From: an uncultured Caulobacter sp.
GTDB lineage: Bacteria; Pseudomonadota; Alphaproteobacteria; Caulobacterales; Caulobacteraceae
Reading direction: 5' to 3'
NCBI RefSeq assembly: GCF_937900395.1
Contig: NZ_CALCDX010000255.1
Span: 1 to 12,550, forward strand
DNA: 12,550 bases
The notes under the pieces are model-generated. The model was given only the letters and a program-made list of their open reading frames with translations, had not been told where the DNA came from and made no database searches. The position numbers were made by a program, and so were the translations under genes. Positions 6,703-12,267 of the stretch are shown piece by piece. The first letter of the stretch is position 1. Every line of letters starts with the position of its first letter.

Positions 6703-7524
6703 TTAACGGAACAGGCTCAGGATCGACGACGTAGATTGGTTCGCGATCGACAGCGCTTGCACGCCAAGCTGTTGCTTGGTTTGCAGCGACTGCAGCTTTG
6801 CGCTTTCCTTGGCCAGGTCGGCGTCCACCAGGTTGCCAACGCCGGCTTCCAGGCTGTCTTGCAGCTTGCCGATGAAGGTCAGGTGGGTGTCGAGGCTGAC
6901 CGAGCTGGTGCCGAGGGCGGCCAGCTTGTTGGTGGCGGTGCCGATGGCCTTGTCGATGTCAGCGATCATCGTCTTGGCGCCGGTGGCGGTGGTGAAGGTC
7001 GGCGTCGCGCTCAAGCCCAGCCCACCGATGGTGAGAGTCTGAGCAGAGATGGTGAAGCCGGTGCCGTCCGCGTTGGCCAGGAAGACGAGCGCCTTGGCGC
7101 TGGCGCCGACGAGGCTGACGCCGTTGAACTTCGAATTTTCCGTGGCCTTGGTGATCTGATTGCGCAGCGAGTCGAAGTCCGCCTTCAGGGCGTTGAACGA
7201 CGAGGTGTTCAACGAAGTGTCGGAAGCGGCCAGGGCCTTTTCCTTCATCTTCACCAGCAGGTCGGAGATGGTGTCGCCAGCGGCCAGGGCCACGTCGATG
7301 GTCGACTGGCCGCGTTGCAGCGAGTCCTTCACGGCGTTCAGCGATTGGGCGGTGGCCGACTGCGTCTTGGACATGGCCCAGATGGCGCCGTTGTCCTTGG
7401 CGTTGGCGATCTTCTTGCCGGTGTTGATACGCTGCTGCGTAACGCCCAGCTCGGTGTTCGTGGCGTTCAGGTTTTGCAGGGCGATCATCGCGCCCGCGTT
7501 CGTATTGATGCTGTTCAGCGGCAT
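6703..7524 (-). CDS. fljK: Flagellin FljK (major filament subunit)
   Basis: 273-residue flagellin from ATG 7522-7524, preceded by AAGGA nine bases upstream. N-terminal D0/D1 (LNSINTNAGAMIALQNLNATNTEL, INTGKKIANAKDNGAIWAM, LQRGQSTIDVALAAGDTISDLL) and C-terminal D1/D0 (DTHLTFIGKLQDSLEAGVGNLVDADLAKESAKLQSLQTKQQLGVQALSIANQSTSSILSLFR) are canonical; the variable Thr/Ala/Gly-rich core (about 140-200) is the exposed, probably glycosylated region. It ends at ...SLFR, lacking the final Gly or GQ of its siblings. FljK (25 kDa) is the main subunit in C. crescentus. It has its own sigma-54 promoter, upstream ftr palindrome and structured leader, and ends at a strong terminator. K versus L assigned by synteny. 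Confidence 0.93.
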   Translation of the reverse strand: MPLNSINTNAGAMIALQNLNATNTELGVTQQRINTGKKIANAKDNGAIWAMSKTQSATAQSLNAVKDSLQRGQSTIDVALAAGDTISDLLVKMKEKALAASDTSLNTSSFNALKADFDSLRNQITKATENSKFNGVSLVGASAKALVFLANADGTGFTISAQTLTIGGLGLSATPTFTTATGAKTMIADIDKAIGTATNKLAALGTSSVSLDTHLTFIGKLQDSLEAGVGNLVDADLAKESAKLQSLQTKQQLGVQALSIANQSTSSILSLFR

Positions 7525-7586
7525 ACGAATGGTTCCTTTTCAAGGTGTCCGACGCCATTTTGGCTGCCGGGAGCATTTTGCTCGGA
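7525..7586 (-). promoter_or_regulatory. Structured 5' leader of fljK mRNA (candidate FlbT target)
   Basis: Counting about 12 bases from the -12 element puts the RNA start near 7585-7586, giving a leader of about 60 bases. In RNA order it contains three hairpins: GAGCA-AAA-UGCUC (7583-7571) at the very 5' end, GCC(A)-AAA-(U)GGC (7564-7554), and CCUU-GAA-AAGG (7545-7535), whose 3' arm is the Shine-Dalgarno. In C. crescentus, FlbT is known to act on the fljK leader to lower mRNA stability and translation until the hook is complete. That this structure is the binding site is inference. Confidence 0.55.
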
Positions 7587-7595
7587 GAGACCTGT

Positions 7596-7611
7596 AGCAA
7601 TTGCCGGGCCA
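7596..7611 (-). promoter_or_regulatory. Sigma-54 promoter of fljK
   Basis: Minus strand TGGCCCGGCAATTGCTA (7611 to 7595) matches TGGCAC-N5-TTGCW with GG (-24) and GC (-12) exactly 10 bases apart. Late flagellar genes of Caulobacter use RpoN with FlbD. The -24 side also contains GCCCGGCA, an ftr-like half-site. Confidence 0.8.
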
Positions 7612-7677
7612 AAAATTCCCACCGGCAGCCGCAGAACAAGTCACTGAAAAGAAACAGTTATATATGCATTAACCACG

Positions 7678-7703
7678 AAAAAGCCCGGCAATATCTGCCG
7701 GGC
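7678..7703 (-). promoter_or_regulatory. ftr-like FlbD enhancer palindrome upstream of fljK, also terminator-shaped
   Basis: GCCCGGCA (7683-7690) and TGCCGGGC (7696-7703) form a perfect inverted repeat with a 5-base spacer, centred about 107 bases upstream of the predicted fljK start, where FlbD enhancers lie. A third half-site TGCCGGGC is at 7725-7732. Read as RNA from fljL, the same palindrome is a stem-loop followed directly by TTTTT (7682-7678), an intrinsic terminator shape. Between it and the promoter is an AT-rich stretch (about 7658-7672) that might bend, but no good IHF consensus was seen. Confidence 0.7.
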
Positions 7704-7760
7704 GCTTCGGGCGTAGGAAATTATTGCCGGGCACTCTTTGCGCACCCAGCAGGAAAGAGG

Positions 7761-7790
7761 CGCCGGACGGTTTTTGACGGCCGTCCGGCG
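7761..7790 (-). terminator. Stem-loop 10 bases after the fljL stop, possible terminator
   Basis: CGCCGGACGG (7761-7770) and CCGTCCGGCG (7781-7790) form a perfect 10-bp stem with a 10-base loop. On the minus strand it is followed by CCTCTTTCC rather than a solid T-run, so termination may be partial or it may be a 3'-end stabiliser, with the palindrome at 7683-7703 as the stronger stop. Confidence 0.5.
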
Positions 7791-7799
7791 TATCGGAGA

Positions 7800-8621
7800 T
7801 CACCCCTTGAACAGCGACAGGATGGACTGCGGGCTCTGATTGGCGATCGAGAGAGCCTGCACGCCCAGCTGCTGCTTGGTTTGCAGCGACTGGAGCTTGG
7901 CGCTTTCCTTCGCCAGATCCGCGTCGACGAGGTTGCCCACGCCGGTGTCCAGGCTGTCCTGCAACTTCCCAATGAAGGTCAGGTGCGTGTCCAGGCCCGT
8001 CGATGCCGTGCCAAGAGCGGACAATCTGTTGGTCGCTGTCAGCAGCGCTTTTGTCATGTCGCCGATCATCGTGGCGGCTTCGGTCGCCGTGTTGAACGTC
8101 GAGGCCCCCGTCAGGCCGAGACCCTCGAGGCTCATGGTCTGAGCCATGACCGTGAAGCTGCCGCCATCAGCATTGGCCAGGAAGACCAACGGCTTGACGG
8201 TGGCGGCCACAAGGCTGACGCCATTGAACATCGAATTCTGCGCGGCCTTGGTGATCTGGTCGCGAAGAGAGTCGAAGTCCGCCTTAAGCGCCTTGAGCGA
8301 CGAGCTATTCAAAGAAGTGTCGGAAGCGGCCAGGGCCTTTTCCTTCATCTTCATGAGCAGATCGGTGATGGTGTCGCCTGCCGCGAGAGCAACATCAATC
8401 GTCGACTGACCGCGCTGGAGCGAATCCTTCACAGCGTTCAACGAAGTGGAGCTCGCGCTCTGCATCTTGGCCATCGACCAGATCGCGCCGTTGTCCTTGG
8501 CGTTAGCGACCTTTTTGCCGGTGTTGATACGGCCCTGGGTGGTGGCAAGCTCCGTGTTAGTGGCGTTCAGGTTTTGGAGCGCGATCAGCGCACCAGCGTT
8601 GGTGTTGATTGAGTTCAGCAT
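7800..8621 (-). CDS. fljL: Flagellin FljL
   Basis: 273-residue flagellin from ATG 8619-8621 (MLNSINTNAGALIALQNLNATNTEL), very close to FljK over both conserved ends (LQRGQSTIDVALAAGDTITDLL; VGNLVDADLAKESAKLQSLQTKQQLGVQALSIANQSPQSILSLFKG) and different mainly in the exposed centre (about 135-205). The ribosome binding site GGTAGG lies within a short hairpin. It is the first flagellin transcribed after flaF, with its own sigma-54 promoter, IHF-like site and ftr palindrome. In C. crescentus FljL is the 27-kDa subunit located between FljJ and FljK in the filament. The K/L assignment rests on order along the cluster. Confidence 0.92.
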   Translation of the reverse strand: MLNSINTNAGALIALQNLNATNTELATTQGRINTGKKVANAKDNGAIWSMAKMQSASSTSLNAVKDSLQRGQSTIDVALAAGDTITDLLMKMKEKALAASDTSLNSSSLKALKADFDSLRDQITKAAQNSMFNGVSLVAATVKPLVFLANADGGSFTVMAQTMSLEGLGLTGASTFNTATEAATMIGDMTKALLTATNRLSALGTASTGLDTHLTFIGKLQDSLDTGVGNLVDADLAKESAKLQSLQTKQQLGVQALSIANQSPQSILSLFKG

Positions 8622-8682
8622 TGCGACCTACCGTTTTGGTGGGATTTATCCGGCCTACTTGCCGGGCGAGCGTTTTGCCCGC
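8622..8682 (-). promoter_or_regulatory. Structured 5' leader of fljL mRNA (candidate FlbT target)
   Basis: The predicted RNA start near 8681 gives a leader of about 60 bases. The 5'-terminal hairpin GGGC-AAAAC-GCUC (8680-8668) matches the one in fljK with a G-U in place of an A-U pair. A second hairpin, CCACC-AAAAC-GGU(A)GG (8642-8627), buries the Shine-Dalgarno GGTAGG in its 3' arm. A GCCCGGCA ftr-like half-site occurs at 8667-8660, inside the transcribed leader. Confidence 0.5.
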
Positions 8683-8691
8683 GCGAACCAT

Positions 8692-8707
8692 CGCAAGCGC
8701 TGGGCCA
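8692..8707 (-). promoter_or_regulatory. Sigma-54 promoter of fljL
   Basis: Minus strand TGGCCCAGCGCTTGCG (8707 to 8692) has GG and GC exactly 10 bases apart and TTGC at -12. The layout and leader length match the fljK promoter. Confidence 0.8.
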
Positions 8708-8730
8708 GCCGCAGCAGGCCGCGCCAAAAT

Positions 8731-8743
8731 TTTCAACCCATTG
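8731..8743. promoter_or_regulatory. IHF-like binding site between ftr and fljL promoter
   Basis: TTTCAACCCATTG matches WATCAA-N4-TTR with one mismatch, within an A/T-rich stretch (8725-8765). It lies between the sigma-54 promoter and the ftr palindrome, where IHF bends DNA in Caulobacter late flagellar promoters. Confidence 0.45.
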
Positions 8744-8775
8744 TTTTTAAAAGAAAATTATTTACACCTAACCCC

Positions 8776-8815
8776 AAAACGAAACCGCCCGGCGAATGCA
8801 GAATTCGCCGGGCGG
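8776..8815 (-). promoter_or_regulatory. ftr-like FlbD enhancer palindrome upstream of fljL, also terminator-shaped
   Basis: CCGCCCGGCGAAT (8785-8797) and ATTCGCCGGGCGG (8803-8815) are perfect 13-base inverted repeats with a 5-base spacer, containing the GCCCGGC core also present upstream of fljK. The centre lies about 119 bases upstream of the predicted fljL start. As RNA from flaF it is a strong GC stem followed by TTTCGTTTT, so it can also serve as the flaF terminator, 54 bases past the flaF stop. Confidence 0.7.
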
Positions 8816-8868
8816 CAGGTTTTTCCAGAGGCGGTAGGCAAGACATTCAGTCTTGCGGAAATTCGGAA

Positions 8869-9231
8869 TCAGGCCGCGTCGGCGCGCCCCGCCAAGCCCT
8901 GCATGATGATGCGGTTGATCTCGATCAGAGGCTCGAACTCCTCCTCCTTGCGCATCACGGCGCTGGAGTGGCGGCTCACCCACAAGCTGAGCGAGATGAT
9001 GCTGGCCCGCAGTTCAATCGGAAGCTGGTTGTCCGGCAAAGAGCAGTCGGTCGCCAAGGCCGACCAGACCTTACGATTCCAATCCAACGCATCGATCCGC
9101 TTCGCGAAGTCATCCGCCGGGGCCTGTGACGCTTCCATCAGGGCGCGCGTCACCTGCCCGAACAGGCGGTACTCCATTTCACGGGGATTCTCAGCCCGCG
9201 TCGCCGCCTGCTGATACGCCCGAAGAGACAT
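8869..9231 (-). CDS. flaF: Flagellar biosynthesis regulator FlaF
   Basis: 120 residues from ATG 9229-9231 (MSLRAYQQAATRAENPREMEYRLFGQVTRAL), preceded by AGAGG. An in-frame ATG nine codons upstream lies deeper in flbT and lacks family similarity. The sequence matches FlaF: AYQ-x-A-x-R-x-x-x-PRE-x-EYRLF near the start, DALDWNRKVWSAL (56-68) and LRASIISLSLWVSRHSSAVM (83-102). It is a small all-helical cytoplasmic protein. In Caulobacter FlaF is needed for flagellin translation and secretion and acts opposite to FlbT. Its start overlaps the end of flbT by 41 bases, so the two are translationally linked. Confidence 0.95.
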   Translation of the reverse strand: MSLRAYQQAATRAENPREMEYRLFGQVTRALMEASQAPADDFAKRIDALDWNRKVWSALATDCSLPDNQLPIELRASIISLSLWVSRHSSAVMRKEEEFEPLIEINRIIMQGLAGRADAA

Positions 9232-9616
9232 GCCCCAACCTCTCGTCTTCGTATTCAATCAACTTTCGGCTCAGCATGAGAGCCTTGTAGTATTCGCGAG
9301 CCATCACGTGCTTCGAGATGGCGATACAGTCTTGAAGAACGCCCGGGTTCCGGACGACCCCCATGAACTCCGTCAGGCGAGCGGCGAATTCATCATAGAA
9401 TTTCTCCGCCGCCCCCTCGTCCAGATACATCATCATTACCGGGAAATAGATATGACGCGCGGGCGTCGTGACCTGGTCCGGTTGCATGATGTCCTTCTCG
9501 CGGAGGACAGACGCCTTGTTCTGGAGCACGAGAACGCCGCGCCGGTCTCCATTCTGGACCACGGCGCCGTTCAGGACGAATTTTTCGCCGGGCTTCAGCG
9601 ACAGCTTCAAAGGCAC
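9191..9616 (-). CDS. flbT: Flagellin synthesis repressor FlbT
   Basis: 141 residues from GTG 9614-9616 (MPLKLSLKPGEKFVLNGAVVQNGDRRGVLVLQNKASVLREKDIM) with AAGGAG nine bases upstream. Signature features: PLKLSLKPGEKF at the N-terminus, Q-N-x-A-x-x-LREKDIM (32-44), ARHIYFPVMMMYLD (53-66) and HVMAREYYKALMLSRKLIEYE (103-123). FlbT is a cytoplasmic post-transcriptional regulator that binds the flagellin mRNA leader and promotes its decay when the hook-basal body is incomplete. It is first in a flbT-flaF unit, upstream of fljL, and divergent from flmG across a 187-base gap. Confidence 0.96.
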   Translation of the reverse strand: MPLKLSLKPGEKFVLNGAVVQNGDRRGVLVLQNKASVLREKDIMQPDQVTTPARHIYFPVMMMYLDEGAAEKFYDEFAARLTEFMGVVRNPGVLQDCIAISKHVMAREYYKALMLSRKLIEYEDERLGHVSSGVSAGGDAG

Positions 9617-9803
9617 CTAAACTCGCTCCTTCGTTGACGCCGCTTCGCCCGACCATCGATTCATGATGGAACCCGCCAAAGCTAGACGCGGACCGGTTAA
9701 CGCGGTCTTGCCGGTATCCTTAAAGATCGTAAACGGACACTTAGGACTCAATTAAGCATAACGCCTCAAAACATAGTTAACAGCAGCGTCCGAGGTTCGT
9801 CCC
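9617..9803. promoter_or_regulatory. Divergent flbT/flmG intergenic region with a CtrA-like box
   Basis: This 187-base gap must hold promoters for both directions. Reading the minus strand, TTAA-CTATGTT-TTGA (9780-9766) is one base from the CtrA box TTAA-N7-TTAA. GCTAGACG (9681-9688) resembles the -10 GCTANAWC of Caulobacter housekeeping promoters, but the -35 is poor. No sigma-54 or ftr site was seen. Promoter identity is therefore tentative. Confidence 0.3.
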
Positions 9804-11600
9804 ATGTCCCGAAAAAGCGCCTTTGGAGCGTCGGTGAGCCCTCTCGCCCAGCCCGACGTGGGCGCGGCGCCGCTGAATGTGGGCCAAATGGGAGGCGCCA
9901 TCGGTGACGCGGCCTCGGCCGAGTCCCTAGAGCGGCTCAAGCAGGCCACGCAGCAGATCAAAAACATCGAAAACGCCAAGCTTCTGGGCCGCGCGATCGC
10001 TGCAGTTCACAACGACGAGTTCGAACTCGCCCAGAAGCTGGCGCTGAAACTCCTGAAGAAGGATCAGATGCTGGGCCTAGCCTGGCATATCCTCGGAATC
10101 TCGCGGGAAAAGCTGGGTGATTACGGCTCGTCGCTTCGGGCTTACGAGGCCGCCTTGAAGCTGCTGGTCGACCACGGATCCGTCGCGGGCGATCTTGGAC
10201 GCCTAGCCTTTCGAATGAACATGCCGGAGTTCGCCGTAGGCTTTTTCGCGCACTTCCGCATCGCCCAGCCCGGCAATATCGAAGCGTCGAACAATCTCGC
10301 CTGCGCTCTGCGGGAATTGAACCGTGAACCCGAAGCCATCGAGGTGCTGAGGGAAGCGATCGCCACCCATCCCGAATCGCCCGCGCTCTGGAACACCCTA
10401 GGCACCGTGGTCTGCAATACAGGCGACCCGTCCGGCTCCATCGTCTTCTTCGATGAGGCGCTGCGCCTCAATTCCGACTACAGCAAGGCTTGGCACAATC
10501 GCGCCTTCGCCAAATCGGACATGGGTGATGTCGAGGGCGCCATTTCCGATATCGACCGTGCGCTGAAGCGGCCGGACTCCGCGATGGACGCGGCGATCAT
10601 GCGCTTCGCCCGGGCGACCATGTGCTTGTCCCTTGGTCGGCTGGAGGAAGGATGGAAGGCGTACGAGGGCCGCCTTTCGCCCGATCTATCAGAGGCTCCC
10701 CGGTTCCACATTCCCGGGACCTTGTGGGTGGACCAGGACCTCAAGGGCAAATCCTTGTTCATCTGTGCGGAGCAGGGTCTGGGCGACGAGGTGATGTTCG
10801 CGGGGATGCTGCCGGATATCCTGGATCGGCTGGGTCCAGATGGTTCTCTGACACTTGCGGTCGAGAAGCGTCTGATACCGCTATTCAAGCGCTCGTTCCC
10901 GAACGTCGAAGTTACGACGCACCGCACCTTCCAGTACGAAGGTCGCGTCTATCGCACGGCGCCGGCCATCGAAGACTGGGAGCGCTTCGACTATTGGGCG
11001 CCGCTGGGAGCGTTCCTTCCCGCCCTACGCGGTTCACTCGACGCCTTCCCGAAGACGACCACCTATCTGAAGGCCGACCCCGATCGCGTCGCCCATTGGA
11101 AGTCTGAGCTCGACAAGCTGGGTCCGGCCCCGAAGGTGGGGCTGCTCTGGAAAAGCTTGAAGCTGAGCGCCGAGCGGGCTCGACAGTTTTCGCCCTTCGA
11201 GGCGTGGCGCCCCGTGCTGGAAACGCCGGGCGTGACGTTCGTCAATCTGCAGTACGGGGATTGCGACGAAGAAATAGCCTACGCGAAGGAGGCCTTTGGC
11301 ATCGACATCTGCCAGTTGCCGGGAATCGATCTCAAGCAGGATCTCGATGATGTCACCGCCCTGTGCGGCGCGGTCGACCTGATCGTGGGCTTCGCGAACG
11401 CGACCACGAACCTGGCTGGCGCGATTGGCGCGCCGATCTGGCTGCTCACCGCGCCCGAGGTGTGGACCAAGCTCGGCAGCGATTATTATCCCTGGTACCC
11501 TCAAGCTCGAGTGTTCTCACCTCGGATCATGGGCGAGTGGGACCCGGCCTTGGCGCGGATCGCCGACGCCCTGAGGGAAAAGGTCGCAAGCGGAAAATGA
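9804..11600 (+). CDS. flmG: Flagellin glycosyltransferase FlmG (TPR + glycosyltransferase)
   Basis: 598 residues from ATG 9804-9806 with GAGG seven bases upstream. Residues 40-130 are helical with TPR-like repeats (AWHILGISREKLGDYGSSLRAYEAALKL); clear TPRs follow at 158-255 (NNLACALRELNREPEAIEVLREAI; LWNTLGTVVCNTGDPSGSIVFFDEAL; AWHNRAFAKSDMGDVEGAISDIDRAL). The C-terminal half is a GT-B-like transferase: ICAEQGLGDEVMFAGMLPDI (319-338), PKVGLLWKS (443-451), LCGAVDLIVGFANATTNLAGAIGAPIWLL (520-548), YYPWYPQARVF (561-571). In C. crescentus FlmG (older name flbA) binds flagellins through the TPR part and transfers pseudaminic acid to them in the cytoplasm. The usual D-T-x-x-x-H of TPR-linked transferases is here N-A-T-T-N. 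It overlaps flmH by 4 bases. Confidence 0.93.
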   Translation: MSRKSAFGASVSPLAQPDVGAAPLNVGQMGGAIGDAASAESLERLKQATQQIKNIENAKLLGRAIAAVHNDEFELAQKLALKLLKKDQMLGLAWHILGISREKLGDYGSSLRAYEAALKLLVDHGSVAGDLGRLAFRMNMPEFAVGFFAHFRIAQPGNIEASNNLACALRELNREPEAIEVLREAIATHPESPALWNTLGTVVCNTGDPSGSIVFFDEALRLNSDYSKAWHNRAFAKSDMGDVEGAISDIDRALKRPDSAMDAAIMRFARATMCLSLGRLEEGWKAYEGRLSPDLSEAPRFHIPGTLWVDQDLKGKSLFICAEQGLGDEVMFAGMLPDILDRLGPDGSLTLAVEKRLIPLFKRSFPNVEVTTHRTFQYEGRVYRTAPAIEDWERFDYWAPLGAFLPALRGSLDAFPKTTTYLKADPDRVAHWKSELDKLGPAPKVGLLWKSLKLSAERARQFSPFEAWRPVLETPGVTFVNLQYGDCDEEIAYAKEAFGIDICQLPGIDLKQDLDDVTALCGAVDLIVGFANATTNLAGAIGAPIWLLTAPEVWTKLGSDYYPWYPQARVFSPRIMGEWDPALARIADALREKVASGK

Positions 11601-12175
11601 CCAAAGCCGACCTGCGGCCTGTCGACGCCGGCGACCGGGAGCGTCTGCTGACTTGGCGCAACAGCCCGCAGGTCGCGGCCTTCATGTACTCGGACCATTT
11701 GATAGGACGGGAAGAGCACGATCGCTGGTTTGACGGCCTGGCCGCGAATTCTCGACGTCGCGATTGGATCATCCTGCTGGACGATAGGCCGGTCGGCCTG
11801 ACCAGCCTCGTCGATATCGATCTTATCCAAGGCCGCGGAACGATCGCTCGCTACATCGCCGAGGAAAGCGCGCGCGGAATGGGCCTTGGCGGCTTCGCCG
11901 AATTCAAGATCGCCGATCACGCCTTTGGCCCGCTGGGCCTGCGCAAGCTTTGGTCGGAAGTCCTCGCCACGAACCAGGCCGCCCTCGCCTCCCATCTCTC
12001 GAGCGGCTTCCATCAGGAGGCGCTGTTGCGCGCGCACGTGGTCAAGCAAGGCCAACCCGTGGACGTGATCGGCCTTGGCCTGCTGGCCGAAGACTGGCGC
12101 GGCGGCCGGCCTTCGATACGCCGACGACTGCTCGCCAAGGGTTTCTCCGAGGTCGCGCTCGACCGCCCGCTTTAA
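11597..12175 (+). CDS. flmH: FlmH, PseH-like N-acetyltransferase
   Basis: 192 residues from ATG 11597-11599, which overlaps the flmG stop in an ATGA; the open frame extends further upstream inside flmG, but the overlap start is the natural one and matches the family N-terminus. PseH hallmarks: LRPVDAGDRERLLTWRNSPQV (6-26), EEHDRWFDGL (39-48), acetyl-CoA loop ARGMGLGGFA (92-101), LGLRKLWSEVLATNQAALASHLSSGFHQEALLRAHV (113-148) and LLAEDW (162-167). The expected role is N-acetylation of the UDP-4-amino sugar intermediate of pseudaminic-type acid, making the donor used by FlmG. Translational coupling to flmG supports this. It is a full-length paralogue of the enzyme at 4595-5149. Confidence 0.93.
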   Translation: MTKADLRPVDAGDRERLLTWRNSPQVAAFMYSDHLIGREEHDRWFDGLAANSRRRDWIILLDDRPVGLTSLVDIDLIQGRGTIARYIAEESARGMGLGGFAEFKIADHAFGPLGLRKLWSEVLATNQAALASHLSSGFHQEALLRAHVVKQGQPVDVIGLGLLAEDWRGGRPSIRRRLLAKGFSEVALDRPL

Positions 12176-12267
12176 GCTCCCCCTTGCCAAGCGCGAGAGC
12201 GCCGGTAGTTTGATCGGCTCGATTTGAACAACTGTTCGAACCGGAGTCGTTTCCGGCGGAGATGGGC

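Noticed and set aside
7683..7732. Three GCCCGGCA/TGCCGGGC copies as a possible CRISPR-like or REP repeat array
   Set aside because: Too short and irregularly spaced for CRISPR; position and sequence fit FlbD ftr sites.
7545..8612. Plus-strand open frame (355 codons) opposite fljL
   Set aside because: Antisense shadow of fljL. A similar antisense frame opposite fljK (6736-7647) has related sequence only because the two flagellins are paralogues.
6703..8621. Tandem direct repeat of about 0.8 kb
   Set aside because: This is the fljK/fljL gene duplication with diverged coding and non-coding parts, not a mobile element or assembly artefact.
11363..11596. Upstream extension of the flmH frame inside flmG
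   Set aside because: The extra 78 residues are Arg-rich, out of frame with the real flmG product, and unlike any GNAT N-terminus; the ATGA overlap start at 11597 fits the family.
12226..12237. GAAC-AACT-GTTC palindrome resembling a Gram-positive type LexA operator upstream of the MoxR gene
   Set aside because: Alphaproteobacterial LexA uses the direct repeat GTTC-N7-GTTC, as seen upstream of ssb; this palindrome is probably coincidental or the site of another regulator.
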